From: Tenacibaculum sp. 190524A02b
GTDB taxonomy: Bacteria > Bacteroidota > Bacteroidia > Flavobacteriales > Flavobacteriaceae
DNA length: 64,000 nt
NCBI RefSeq assembly: GCF_964036645.1
Contig: NZ_OZ038525.1
Location: forward strand, 2,068,501-2,132,500
Reading direction: 5' to 3'
Shown here: positions 17,411 to 26,084 of the stretch, in pieces
Layout: each line of letters opens with the position of its first letter
Position numbering within the stretch: position 1 is the first letter of the stretch
Notes under the pieces: generated by a model
The model's input: the letters and a program-made list of their open reading frames with translations, nothing else
The model's database searches: none
Told to the model about the DNA's origin: nothing
Made by a program: the position numbers and the translations under genes

Positions 17411-18067
17411 ATGGATGCATTAGATAAATATAAAAAAGCTTGGGATAATCAACCTGAAGAAACTGAAAAAGTTTCTAAGGTAGATATCTATAAAATGACG
17501 CGCTCAAAGTCGTCATCAATCGTGAAATGGATTTTTATTATTGGTATTTTAGAACTCCTTTTTTGGGGTGGACTTAACATGGTTTTTGTAGGTTCTTCTT
17601 ATACTGATTTATATGATGAATTACATTTAAACACTTTAGTATATACCAGTATATACCTTCACTACTTCATTATTGTAGTATTTTTAGTTGCTTTTTATAA
17701 AAATTACAAGTCTATTTCTGTTTCTGATAGTACAAAAACACTTATTAAAAAGATTTTAAACACTAGAAAAGTAGTAAAATACTACGTCTACTTTAACTTA
17801 TTTTATGCTATTTTGGCAAACCTTATAATTGTACTTTTTATATTTAATGATCTTGATGGACTTATTAACTATTACAATACGCATGGTATTGTAGCTCCAA
17901 GTAGTAAAAATCAACTGATTGTTTCATTAATAATTGCTGTTGTTCTTGTACTTAGCTTAATGTTTGTTATCCTATGGTTATTTTATAAAGTTATTTATGG
18001 TAGCCTATTAAAAAAACTACACATTAACTATCAAAAATTAACTAAATTAGAACAATCTAATACTTAA
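17411..18067 (+). CDS. Membrane protein partner of the ECF sigma factor
   Basis: A 218-aa protein. The cytoplasmic N-terminus LDKYKKAWDNQPEE...VDIYKMTRSKSSSIVKW resembles the short N-terminal module found in flavobacterial proteins encoded after ECF sigma factors. Four hydrophobic helices follow (about 38-58, 75-98, 123-147, 168-195). Inferred to regulate the sigma factor by membrane sequestration; direct evidence is only the gene order and spacing (8 bp). Confidence 0.75.
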   Translation: MDALDKYKKAWDNQPEETEKVSKVDIYKMTRSKSSSIVKWIFIIGILELLFWGGLNMVFVGSSYTDLYDELHLNTLVYTSIYLHYFIIVVFLVAFYKNYKSISVSDSTKTLIKKILNTRKVVKYYVYFNLFYAILANLIIVLFIFNDLDGLINYYNTHGIVAPSSKNQLIVSLIIAVVLVLSLMFVILWLFYKVIYGSLLKKLHINYQKLTKLEQSNT

Positions 18068-18073
18068 TTTTTT

Positions 18074-18556
18074 ATGAAGAGAGTTCTTTTTATTTCCTTC
18101 TTGTTTTGTTGTGCATCTTTAACAGCTCAAGAGTCAAATTTTTGGAATAAAGTTAGATTTGGAGGTGGTTTTGGTTTAGGCTTTGGAAACAATAATACAA
18201 CAGTAGCAATTTCTCCAAGTGCTGTATATGATTTTAACGAACAATTTTCTTTAGGACTAGGAGTTGGTTATTTATATAACAAACAAAACAACTTTTCTTC
18301 TAACGTTTATAGTGGAAGTATTATCTCTTTATACAATCCTATGAATGAAATTCAACTTTCAGCTGAGTTTGAACATCTTTTTGTAAATAGACGTTCTAGA
18401 AGCTTTACTGAAAACTATAACTATCCTGCCCTATATCTTGGTGCAGCGTATAGAACAGGACATGTTTCTTTTGGTATTCGATATGATGTTTTGTACGATA
18501 AAAACAAGAGTATTTTTGCTTCTCCAATTTCCCCAATAGTTCGAATATTCTTTTAG
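18074..18556 (+). CDS. Small outer-membrane beta-barrel-like protein
   Basis: A 160-aa protein with a signal peptide (cleavage after LTAQ), then alternating strands (VRFGGGFGLGFG, SLGLGVGYLYN, LGAAYRTGHVSFGIRYDVLY) and a C-terminal aromatic ending IVRIFF typical of barrels inserted by BAM. It starts 6 bp after the membrane partner gene and is therefore in the sigma operon, so it may be part of its regulon or its sensor. It shares the general appearance of the barrel at 55911 but no clear sequence identity. Confidence 0.75.
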   Translation: MKRVLFISFLFCCASLTAQESNFWNKVRFGGGFGLGFGNNNTTVAISPSAVYDFNEQFSLGLGVGYLYNKQNNFSSNVYSGSIISLYNPMNEIQLSAEFEHLFVNRRSRSFTENYNYPALYLGAAYRTGHVSFGIRYDVLYDKNKSIFASPISPIVRIFF

Positions 18557-18579
18557 TTACATTATATTTTTACAATCGT

Positions 18580-19602
18580 TTACTTAAAACTTTTTAGTTC
18601 CTTTATTAATACTTCTAACATATCATCTGTAAAATCATGATGGGTTACAATACGTATTTTTCCTTCACCCATAGAGATTAATAAAATTCCTTTATCTGCC
18701 ATTTTCTGCATAAATTCATCTGGATTTATAGTTTCTTCAACATAAAAAATAATAATGTTCGTCTCAATTGGCTCTACTTTTTTAACATAAGAACAATCCT
18801 CTAAAACTTCTCCTATTTGTTTTGCCCTACGGTGATCCTCTGATAAACGCGCTACCTGATTCTCTAAAGCATAGATTCCTGCTGCTGCTAAAAATCCAGC
18901 TTGGCGCATACCTCCTCCAAATAGCTTACGAACTCGTAATGCTTTTTCAATATGTCCTTTACTCCCTACTAAAACGGACCCGACTGGAGCTCCTAACCCT
19001 TTAGATAAGCATATAGAAATTGTATCAAACAATTCTCCATATTGCTTAGTTGTTTCATTTTTTGCCACCAAAGCATTAAAAAGTCTAGCCCCATCTAGAT
19101 GATATTTCAAATCATTCTTTTTAGCTACTTTTTCTATTTCCTTTAACTCTTCAAAATCCCAACATGCTCCTCCACCTTTATTTGTAGTATTTTCCACACA
19201 AACCAACCTACTATATGGTGTATGAATATCATTTCTTCCTCCTACCAAACTCTCTAATTGTTTTGCGGTAAACATTCCTCTACTTCCATCAATCAAACAA
19301 GAAGTTACTCCAGCATTAAAAGCCGCTCCTCCTCCTTCATAATTATAAACATGTGCCCACTTATCACAAAACATTCTATCACCTGGTTGTGTATGTATTT
19401 TTATAGCTGTTTGATTAGCCATGGTACCTGATGGAAAAAACAAAGCATCTTCCATTCCAAACATATTAGCTACTTTTTCTTGTAGAGCATTTACTGTTGG
19501 ATCTGCTTTAAAAACATCATCTCCTACTTTAGCTTCTAGCATTACTTGTAACATTTCTTTAGTTGGTTTGGTAACAGTGTCGCTTATTAAATTGATTTCC
19601 AT
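18580..19602 (-). CDS. ltaE: Low-specificity threonine aldolase (PLP-dependent)
   Basis: Cleaves L-threonine or L-allo-threonine to glycine and acetaldehyde. The 340-aa sequence has the fold-type I PLP pattern: [13 protein letters not shown] (about 56-68), [23 protein letters not shown] and the PLP-lysine in [16 protein letters not shown]. The C-terminal domain ends with [14 protein letters not shown]. Length is normal. It is convergent with the sigma operon (23 bp apart) and divergent from prfB (42 bp between start codons), so its promoter and that of prfB share a very short region. Confidence 0.93.
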   Translation of the reverse strand: MEINLISDTVTKPTKEMLQVMLEAKVGDDVFKADPTVNALQEKVANMFGMEDALFFPSGTMANQTAIKIHTQPGDRMFCDKWAHVYNYEGGGAAFNAGVTSCLIDGSRGMFTAKQLESLVGGRNDIHTPYSRLVCVENTTNKGGGACWDFEELKEIEKVAKKNDLKYHLDGARLFNALVAKNETTKQYGELFDTISICLSKGLGAPVGSVLVGSKGHIEKALRVRKLFGGGMRQAGFLAAAGIYALENQVARLSEDHRRAKQIGEVLEDCSYVKKVEPIETNIIIFYVEETINPDEFMQKMADKGILLISMGEGKIRIVTHHDFTDDMLEVLIKELKSFK

Positions 19603-19607
19603 TTAAG

Positions 19608-19637
19608 TTATAATTTAGTTTGTAAAGTGTATTTTTG
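19608..19637 (+). promoter_or_regulatory. Promoter of prfB
   Basis: TTA at 19608-19610, a 19-bp spacer, then TATTTTTG at 19630-19637 (TAnnTTTG). The ATG at 19645 lies 8 bp after the -7 element, so the transcript should have almost no leader. Confidence 0.6.
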
Positions 19638-19644
19638 CAATCTT

Positions 19645-20739
19645 ATGATTACACACGAACAGCTTAAAGATATTACTGAACGAATTGGCAAGTTAAAAAG
19701 CTATCTTGACATTGACAAAAAGTTGATTGAAATTACTAATGAAGAGGAAAAAACTGCTGACCCAAATTTTTGGAACAATCCAAAAGAAGCGGAAGTATTA
19801 ATGAAATCGTTACGTTTTAAAAAGAAATGGGTAAACGATTATAATACTGCGGTATCTCTACAGGAAGATTTAAGTGTTTTGTACGATTTTTACAAAGAAG
19901 GAGAAGTTGATGAAAATGAAGTAGATGAGCATTATGAGAAAACAGTGTCTTTTTTAGAAGATATTGAATTTAAAAATATGCTTTCTGAAGAGGGAGATGG
20001 TTTAAGTGCAGTAATTCAAATTACGGCTGGTGCTGGAGGAACAGAAAGTTGTGACTGGACAGAAATGTTGATGAGAATGTACATGATGTGGGCAGAAAAA
20101 CAAGGTTTTAAAATTAAAACACTTAACTATCAAGAAGGTGATGTCGCTGGTGTTAAAACGGTTACTCTTGAACTTGACGGTGATTATGCCTTTGGTTGGC
20201 TTAAAGGTGAAAATGGTGTACATAGATTGGTACGTATTTCTCCTTTTGATAGTAACGCTAAGCGTCATACTTCTTTTTCTTCCGTATATGTTTATCCTGT
20301 TGCGGATGATTCTATCGAAATTGAAATTAACCCTGCTGATATTGAAATCACTACCGCTCGTTCAAGTGGTGCTGGTGGACAAAATGTAAACAAAGTAGAA
20401 ACTAAAGTGCAGTTATTGCACAAACCTACAGGTATCCAAATTCAATGTTCTAACTCTAGATCTCAACATGATAACAGGGCTACTGCTTTACAGATGTTAA
20501 AATCACAATTATACGAGATAGAACTGCAAAAACGTCAAGCTGCCCGTGCCGATATTGAAGCGAATAAAATGAAAAACGAATGGGGTAGCCAAATTCGTAA
20601 TTACGTAATGCATCCTTATAAATTGGTGAAAGATGTAAGAACAGCACATGAAACTGGTAATGTGGATGCAGTTATGAACGGTGATATTAATCCGTTTTTA
20701 AAAGCTTTTCTTATGATGATGGGGCAGAAAGAGGGTTAA
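19645..20739 (+). CDS. prfB: Peptide chain release factor 2
   Basis: Recognises UGA and UAA stop codons and releases the nascent chain. Start set at ATG 19645: an upstream in-frame GTG (19627) falls before the promoter's -7 element. The 364-aa product has the PCRF domain, the GGQ catalytic loop ([14 protein letters not shown]) and the RF2 tripeptide-anticodon region, where SPFDSN stands for the usual SPF. The programmed frameshift site of most prfB genes (TAT CTT TGA C near codon 25) is replaced by uninterrupted TAT CTT GAC at the same spot, so RF2 autoregulation by frameshifting is absent. The next gene follows after 29 bp. Confidence 0.96.
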   Translation: MITHEQLKDITERIGKLKSYLDIDKKLIEITNEEEKTADPNFWNNPKEAEVLMKSLRFKKKWVNDYNTAVSLQEDLSVLYDFYKEGEVDENEVDEHYEKTVSFLEDIEFKNMLSEEGDGLSAVIQITAGAGGTESCDWTEMLMRMYMMWAEKQGFKIKTLNYQEGDVAGVKTVTLELDGDYAFGWLKGENGVHRLVRISPFDSNAKRHTSFSSVYVYPVADDSIEIEINPADIEITTARSSGAGGQNVNKVETKVQLLHKPTGIQIQCSNSRSQHDNRATALQMLKSQLYEIELQKRQAARADIEANKMKNEWGSQIRNYVMHPYKLVKDVRTAHETGNVDAVMNGDINPFLKAFLMMMGQKEG

Positions 20740-20768
20740 GTGTTAAGTAAGTTATATTTTTATAGGCT

Positions 20769-22442
20769 ATGAAAAAACAATATTTATTACTGTTTTTAGC
20801 AATTTTAATCATCTGTTCTCCAAATCTACTAATCATTTACACAGGAATAGATTCTGTAACGGGAACTTTGACAAAAAAAATAGTATTTCTGTTACTTAGC
20901 ACCTCTATAGTATTAGTACCTCTTTACAGGATTAAGCCTAAAATATACATTGGTTTTCTTACATTTATAATTCCCTTTGTCTTTTTTGAACTTTATCATA
21001 TTTCAACTTTTGAAGCCATCTCTTCCGAGGAAGCTATTCTTTCAATTTATTTAACTAATTATCACGAAGCTTCAGAATTATTATCCAGTAATTTACCTTT
21101 ACTATTAATTACTTTAATTACACTTTCTTTTTATATATACATTATAATAAAACTTAAACCTTCTTTTGTTTTAAGTAAAAAGTCAAAAAACATAATACTT
21201 CTTTCTTTTATTACCATACTATCTATTCTCTTTATTCGAAATTCTTTGCTCGCCTATAAAATGAATGATAACTGGGAAGAAAGAGTACGCGCTTGTAAAT
21301 ACTCTTTTAATGTTTTATTTAGAAAAACATTTCCCACTGGTTTTTTCATGAAGGCTTCTAATGTAATTAAAGGAATAAAAAGTAAAGAAGAGTATCAAAA
21401 AGACATTGAAAACTTCTCTTTCTCGGCTAAAAAAATTGATTCGATAAATCAACAAGAAATATATGTGCTAGTAATTGGAGAAACTGCAAGAAAGCATAAT
21501 TTCGGTGTGTATAATTATAAAAGGAATACCACTCCTAACCTTGATACTATTAAGAATTTAGCTGTTTTTAAAAATGTAAAAACAAGCGCTAATGTTACTT
21601 CTTTAAGTATTCCTTTTATGTTAACTAGAGCTACTCCTGATAACATAAATATAAAACTTAATGAACCATGCTTAGTTGCACCATTTAAAGAAGCAGGATT
21701 TAAAACATACTGGTTAAGTAATCAAACTTATAGTGTTGGAAGTATTTTTGGTTTTTATGCTGATCAAGCCGATGTTTATAAAAATGTTTCTACTACAATG
21801 GATAGTGCTACTCTTGATGGAACACTACTTCCAATACTAGACAAGGTTATTACTGATAATAGTGCTAGTAAAAAACTAATTATTTTTCATACCATTGGAA
21901 GTCATTTTAGATACAATTACAGATACCCAGAAAAATATAACGTTTTTACACCTACTTTAGAAAAAGGGCTTTCTATTGAAGGAGCTACCAATATTTCTAA
22001 AAAAACAGAAATTATCAATAGCTATGATAACTCTATTAGGTATACAGACTATTTTTTACATCAGGTAATTAATCAGTTGAAAAAATCACAAGCTGTCTCT
22101 TTTATGTATTATATTTCAGATCATGGAGAAAATTTATTTGACGATGGCTCTAATAAAATAGTTCATGGTTATAATATCCCTTCAAAATATGAATTAGAAA
22201 TCCCCTTAATAATTTGGTTTTCGGATTTATATAAAAACACCTTTCCTAACAAATTTGCTATTGCAAATCAAAATATTTATCAAAAAATTTCTAGTGTAAA
22301 TACATTTCATACACTATTGGACTTATCAAATATTTATTACCCTAGTCAAAATTTGTCTAAAAGTTTTAGCAATCGTAATTTTGATACTTTACAAAAAAGG
22401 CGTTTTTACGCTATTAATAAAAAAGTTTTAGATTTAGAATGA
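20769..22442 (+). CDS. Phosphoethanolamine transferase, EptA/CptA-like
   Basis: A 557-aa inner-membrane enzyme. Five N-terminal hydrophobic helices (about 5-165) and a periplasmic sulfatase-type domain: VLVIGETARKHNFGVYNY (metal-binding Glu), the nucleophile region ANVTSLSIPFML with Thr near residue 277, and YISDHGENLFDDG with HGYNIPSKYE (metal Asp/His). Members transfer phosphoethanolamine to lipid A or other outer-membrane glycans, altering surface charge. It overlaps the arsC-like gene by 4 bp. Confidence 0.88.
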   Translation: MKKQYLLLFLAILIICSPNLLIIYTGIDSVTGTLTKKIVFLLLSTSIVLVPLYRIKPKIYIGFLTFIIPFVFFELYHISTFEAISSEEAILSIYLTNYHEASELLSSNLPLLLITLITLSFYIYIIIKLKPSFVLSKKSKNIILLSFITILSILFIRNSLLAYKMNDNWEERVRACKYSFNVLFRKTFPTGFFMKASNVIKGIKSKEEYQKDIENFSFSAKKIDSINQQEIYVLVIGETARKHNFGVYNYKRNTTPNLDTIKNLAVFKNVKTSANVTSLSIPFMLTRATPDNINIKLNEPCLVAPFKEAGFKTYWLSNQTYSVGSIFGFYADQADVYKNVSTTMDSATLDGTLLPILDKVITDNSASKKLIIFHTIGSHFRYNYRYPEKYNVFTPTLEKGLSIEGATNISKKTEIINSYDNSIRYTDYFLHQVINQLKKSQAVSFMYYISDHGENLFDDGSNKIVHGYNIPSKYELEIPLIIWFSDLYKNTFPNKFAIANQNIYQKISSVNTFHTLLDLSNIYYPSQNLSKSFSNRNFDTLQKRRFYAINKKVLDLE

Positions 22443-22780
22443 TAAAAATATACCACAATAATAGATGTAGTAAATCTAGAAATGGTTTACAAATTTTAGA
22501 AGAGTCTGGAAAAGAGTTTGAGGTTATTAAATATCTTGACAATGTGCCTTCTGAAGAAGAATTAAATGCGATTGTTAAACTTCTTGGTATTTCTCCAATA
22601 GAATTGGTTCGTAAAAATGAAAAAGTCTGGAAAGAAAGTTATAAAGGAAAAGACTTAACCGACGCTGAAATAATTAAAGCAATGGTTGAGAACCCTAAGC
22701 TTATTGAGCGACCAATAGTTATCAATGGTGATAAAGCTGTCATAGGCCGCCCACCAGAAAATATTTCTTCTATTATATAA
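22439..22780 (+). CDS. ArsC/Spx-family thioredoxin-fold reductase
   Basis: A 113-aa protein matching glutaredoxin-dependent arsenate reductases: the active-site Cys in YHNNRCSKSR (Cys10), KYLDNVPSEEEL, ELVRKNEKVWKE and the C-terminal LIERPIVINGDKAVIGRPPE with its conserved Arg. It begins inside the stop region of the eptA-like gene (ATGA overlap). Arsenate reduction is the family's best-known reaction, but many housekeeping copies such as YffB have other or unknown roles, and no arsenic transport genes are nearby. Confidence 0.85.
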   Translation: MIKIYHNNRCSKSRNGLQILEESGKEFEVIKYLDNVPSEEELNAIVKLLGISPIELVRKNEKVWKESYKGKDLTDAEIIKAMVENPKLIERPIVINGDKAVIGRPPENISSII

Positions 22781-22785
22781 AATAT

Positions 22786-22803
22786 AGCTCTCTTTCGAGA
22801 GCT
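22786..22803. terminator. Bidirectional terminator hairpin
   Basis: AGCTCTC-TTTC-GAGAGCT, with T-rich sequence on the plus side. It lies between convergent genes (stops at 22780 and 22805). Confidence 0.8.
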
Positions 22804-22804
22804 T

Positions 22805-23758
22805 TTACTTTTTTAAAAATTGTGATTGTAAAAACCCCATTCCATAGCCATAGAACTGTGTTAGCGTAGTAATAATACTTAAAAAAGCTACTTTAATGTT
22901 TTTATTTTGAAATAAAGAATCTATAAATAGTAAACCAAAATACACTACATACACTAGCAAAAACTGCCAAAAACCAAATAGCAAAGCTATAATAGCTATA
23001 TCTAAACTAATAATAAACAAACTAGGAAACCAATAAGTGATTTTGGCTGTCTCTGGATATTTTCTGTTAAGTTTTGGTCTAGCTGTCCCAAAAGCAAAGG
23101 TTTGCTTGAAAAATTGCTTAATTGTACTTCTTCTTTTATGATATACGTACGCCTTTTCAACCAATTGGGTTTCTAGGTTATTTTCCCATAAACGAAAAGT
23201 TAAATCAATATCTTCTCCTGCTTTTAATGCTGAAAATCCTTGGGTTACTTCAAAGGCTTTTCTTGACATTCCTAAATTAAAACTTCTAGGTTGAAACTTT
23301 CCTACGCTTTTTTTCTTTCCACGTATCCCTCCTGTTGTTATTATAGACGTCATGGAATAATTAATAGCCTTTTGTAATGAAGTAAAACTTTTATGAGCAG
23401 CATCTGGCCCACCATAAGCATCAGTATATTTTTTTATAAGTGCTTTCTCTACTTCTATCAAGTATTTTGAAGGCACTAACACATCTGAATCTAAGATGAT
23501 AAAGTAATTACCAGAAGCTCTTTCCATTCCATAGTTCCTACTTAAACCAGCTCCAGTATTTTCTTTAAGAAAGTATTTTATCTCTAAAGTTGACTCAAAT
23601 TTTTTTACAACCTTTTCAGATACTTCACTTGATCCATCTTCTATAATGATAACCTCAAAGCTTTCCTTATACTCTTGTTTTGTTAAACTTTCTAATAACT
23701 CTTCAATTTCTTTAGGCCTATTATAAACAGGGATTATGATTGAAAATTTAATACTCAT
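22805..23758 (-). CDS. Family 2 glycosyltransferase with C-terminal membrane helices
   Basis: A 317-aa protein. The GT-A domain (1-225) has FSIIIPVYNRPKEIEELL, VIIIEDGSSE, the metal-binding DSD (FIILDSDVLV) and GEDIDLTFRLW. Two to three hydrophobic helices at the C-terminus (about 245-300) anchor it in the membrane. The acceptor is unknown; a cell-envelope glycan is likely by family. Its start codon is directly next to the stop of the DUF3050 gene, so the two are co-transcribed. Confidence 0.88.
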   Translation of the reverse strand: MSIKFSIIIPVYNRPKEIEELLESLTKQEYKESFEVIIIEDGSSEVSEKVVKKFESTLEIKYFLKENTGAGLSRNYGMERASGNYFIILDSDVLVPSKYLIEVEKALIKKYTDAYGGPDAAHKSFTSLQKAINYSMTSIITTGGIRGKKKSVGKFQPRSFNLGMSRKAFEVTQGFSALKAGEDIDLTFRLWENNLETQLVEKAYVYHKRRSTIKQFFKQTFAFGTARPKLNRKYPETAKITYWFPSLFIISLDIAIIALLFGFWQFLLVYVVYFGLLFIDSLFQNKNIKVAFLSIITTLTQFYGYGMGFLQSQFLKK

Positions 23759-24538
23759 TTAAATTAAAACAGCATTTTTTATTCTTGCAGTAATTCCGTC
23801 CCACAATGAAATTCTTTTTTCTAAAGAAGCTTTTGCATAATACAAAACATCATTCCATTTTTGCTCATCTTCACCACATAACTCTTCTATCATTTGTAAT
23901 GACAATGGCCCATGCTCATCTCCATCCAATTCAATATGTCTATTTAAGTAATAGCTTAACTTACTGTAATCTTTATTTTCTTTTTCTTCTGTCTTTTTTA
24001 CAATTTCTAAAAACATATCAGGTATCAAATCTTCTCTCCCAAAAGTAAAACTAGCCGCTATAATATGAGGTTCCTGAGTATTTAATACATCAAATGTAAA
24101 TGAAGTAAATTCTTTTGTTTCTTCTTCTATATGCAGGTTTTGTAATACAGAATTCACTGTTCCTCCATCAATAATATTTGAAATAAAATTAGACATTTCA
24201 GATGTATTTGCACCTACTTGAAACATGGCATCTATATACATTTCAAAATGACTTTTAGGCTCTCCTAATTCATTAACATCTGTTTCTTCCCCTAATACAA
24301 TTTCATTAATAAAGCGGGCAGTTTTAGGGTTCACAACAGGAATCCACGGTAAACTAACACATGTTAATTGTTGTTGTAATGCTTTTAGTAATGACATAAA
24401 ATCCCAAACGGCAAATACATGTTCTTCCATAAACATTTTTACATCATCAATTGTTTTTAATGAGTCATACAATTCGTGCGTTCTCAATTTAGCTCTTAAA
24501 GAAGCCAATTCCTTTTCTAATAATAAAATACGATTCAT
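23759..24538 (-). CDS. DUF3050 protein, heme-oxygenase-like fold
   Basis: A 259-aa, almost wholly helical protein matching DUF3050: [18 protein letters not shown] (about 38-55), [23 protein letters not shown] and [18 protein letters not shown] (about 193-210). Glu/His/Asp residues are spaced as possible metal ligands of heme-oxygenase-like diiron proteins; this assignment is inference. It lies next to the GT2 gene with no gap and is separated from fabI by a strong hairpin. No substrate can be inferred. Confidence 0.8.
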   Translation of the reverse strand: MNRILLLEKELASLRAKLRTHELYDSLKTIDDVKMFMEEHVFAVWDFMSLLKALQQQLTCVSLPWIPVVNPKTARFINEIVLGEETDVNELGEPKSHFEMYIDAMFQVGANTSEMSNFISNIIDGGTVNSVLQNLHIEEETKEFTSFTFDVLNTQEPHIIAASFTFGREDLIPDMFLEIVKKTEEKENKDYSKLSYYLNRHIELDGDEHGPLSLQMIEELCGEDEQKWNDVLYYAKASLEKRISLWDGITARIKNAVLI

Positions 24539-24561
24539 CTTGTTTAGTATTAGTTACCAAC

Positions 24562-24599
24562 AACTTAAAATGCAAATCTAACGATTTGCATTTTAAGTT
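24562..24599 (-). terminator. 17-bp perfect hairpin between fabI and the DUF3050 gene
   Basis: AACTTAAAATGCAAATC pairs perfectly with GATTTGCATTTTAAGTT around TAAC. The T-rich right arm and position 24 bp after the fabI stop suggest a terminator. Confidence 0.75.
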
Positions 24600-24623
24600 A
24601 TTCTATTTTATAATTGAACTAAT

Positions 24624-25436
24624 TTATTCTTCAATAAATTTATCCATTACTGCATCACTTACTCCTACATTAGAGAAACCTCCATCATGAAATAAGTTTT
24701 GCAAAGTTACTTTTTTGGTCAAATCTGAGAATAAAGATATGGTATAATCTGCACATTCTAAAGCAGTAGCGTTTCCTAATGGAGACATTTTCTCTGCATA
24801 TGATATAAAACCATCAAACCCTTTTACACCACTACCCGCTGTAGTTGGTGTAGGTGATTGAGAAACCGTATTAACACGTACTTTATGATCGCGTCCGAAG
24901 AAATACCCAAAACTACGAGCAATAGACTCTAGATACGCTTTGTTGTCAGCCATATCATTATAATCTGGAAATACTCTTTGTGCAGCCATATAAGTTAATG
25001 CAACAATACTTCCCCATTCGTTCATTGCTTTCTTATTATACAATACATTCATTGTTTTATGAAAAGATAATGCCGAAACATCAAAACCTTTCATAGTAAA
25101 ATCATATTTAGAATCTGTATAATGACGGCCTTTACGTACGTTTACAGACATTCCTATAGAGTGTAATACAAAATCAAGTTTACCTCCCAATATTTCCATA
25201 GACTTCTCCACTAAATTTGTTAAGTCTTCTAGAGAAGTAGCATCTGCTGGGATAATTTCTGAGCCAGTTTTTTCTGCTAACTTGTTTAATTCCCCCATAC
25301 GCATCGCTATAGGAGCATTAGTTAGTACAAATTCTGCACCTTCTTCGTGAGCCCTTTCTGCAACTTTCCATGCTATAGAGTGCTCATTTAAAGCTCCAAA
25401 AATAATTCCTTTTTTACCTTTTAATAAATTATACAT
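24624..25436 (-). CDS. fabI: Enoyl-[acyl-carrier-protein] reductase (NADH)
   Basis: Reduces the enoyl-ACP double bond in the last step of each fatty-acid elongation cycle. The 270-aa SDR-fold protein has the FabI form of the cofactor site (GKKGIIFGALNEHSIAWKVA), the LDFVLHSIG strand and the catalytic Tyr/Lys pair spaced YNDMADNK (Y-x6-K), which separates FabI from ordinary SDRs with YxxxK. The C-terminal substrate loop region is complete. It has its own candidate promoter. Confidence 0.95.
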   Translation of the reverse strand: MYNLLKGKKGIIFGALNEHSIAWKVAERAHEEGAEFVLTNAPIAMRMGELNKLAEKTGSEIIPADATSLEDLTNLVEKSMEILGGKLDFVLHSIGMSVNVRKGRHYTDSKYDFTMKGFDVSALSFHKTMNVLYNKKAMNEWGSIVALTYMAAQRVFPDYNDMADNKAYLESIARSFGYFFGRDHKVRVNTVSQSPTPTTAGSGVKGFDGFISYAEKMSPLGNATALECADYTISLFSDLTKKVTLQNLFHDGGFSNVGVSDAVMDKFIEE

Positions 25437-25473
25437 AGTGCTATAGTCTTTTTTCTTTAGTTATTTGTAAAGG

Positions 25474-25481
25474 CAAATATA
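25474..25481 (-). promoter_or_regulatory. -7 element of fabI promoter
   Basis: TATATTTG on the minus strand (plus-strand CAAATATA), a perfect TAnnTTTG, 38 bp before the fabI ATG. No good TTG at the usual distance. Confidence 0.5.
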
Positions 25482-25533
25482 AACCTTTATCTCAATTCGT
25501 TTATCAGTTACTCCAGTTCTATTAAAATCAAAT

Positions 25534-26076
25534 TTATAAGTATTGATTTTCCCATTCTTCTTTTAATATTCCATAGCTAACAGAGTCATAATACACACCG
25601 TTTACTATTCTTGCTTTTCTGTAAGTTGCTTCTCTTTTCATTCCTAATTTTTCTGCTAATTTCATCATTCCATGATTTCCTGACCAGGTTGTTAATCCAA
25701 GCCTAACAATTTCTGGTTTCTCTTCAAAAACAATAGGAATCCACTTTTTTAAAGCTTCATAACCAATTCCCTTTCCCCAGAATTTGTCATTAAAAACAAC
25801 TATTCCTATTTCTAACCAATTTGTTTCTTCTGATTTCCAATACCAACTAACTTCTCCTATTAATTCATTTTCTTTATTAGAAATAATTCTTTTATGAGAA
25901 AGAGCTGCTATATTATTTTGTAAAGCTTCTTCTATTTTATCTATTTCTTTTTCTACTTCTTTTTCTGTTAATTTTTGAAAATACGGACCATTTAATGTAT
26001 GATATTTATGTGTTGGATTCTTCCAAAACCTATATTCTTTTATATCTTCTAATTGTATCTTTCGTAAGATTATCAA
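25534..26076 (-). CDS. GNAT-family N-acetyltransferase (RimJ/RimL-like)
   Basis: A 180-aa protein with the GNAT acetyl-CoA site (FWGKGIGYEALKKWI, motif A) and strands LIGEVSWYWKS and LEIGIVVFND before it. The ending VNGVYYDSVSYGILKEEWE is typical of the RimJ/RimL subgroup that acetylates amino termini or small molecules. The target cannot be told. It follows recN by 8 bp on the same strand, so it is probably co-transcribed. Confidence 0.85.
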   Translation of the reverse strand: MIILRKIQLEDIKEYRFWKNPTHKYHTLNGPYFQKLTEKEVEKEIDKIEEALQNNIAALSHKRIISNKENELIGEVSWYWKSEETNWLEIGIVVFNDKFWGKGIGYEALKKWIPIVFEEKPEIVRLGLTTWSGNHGMMKLAEKLGMKREATYRKARIVNGVYYDSVSYGILKEEWENQYL

Positions 26077-26084
26077 ATTATCTT

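Noticed and set aside
22439..22780. Arsenic resistance operon
   Set aside because: The ArsC-like protein stands next to a phosphoethanolamine transferase, with no ArsR, ArsB or Acr3 gene nearby.
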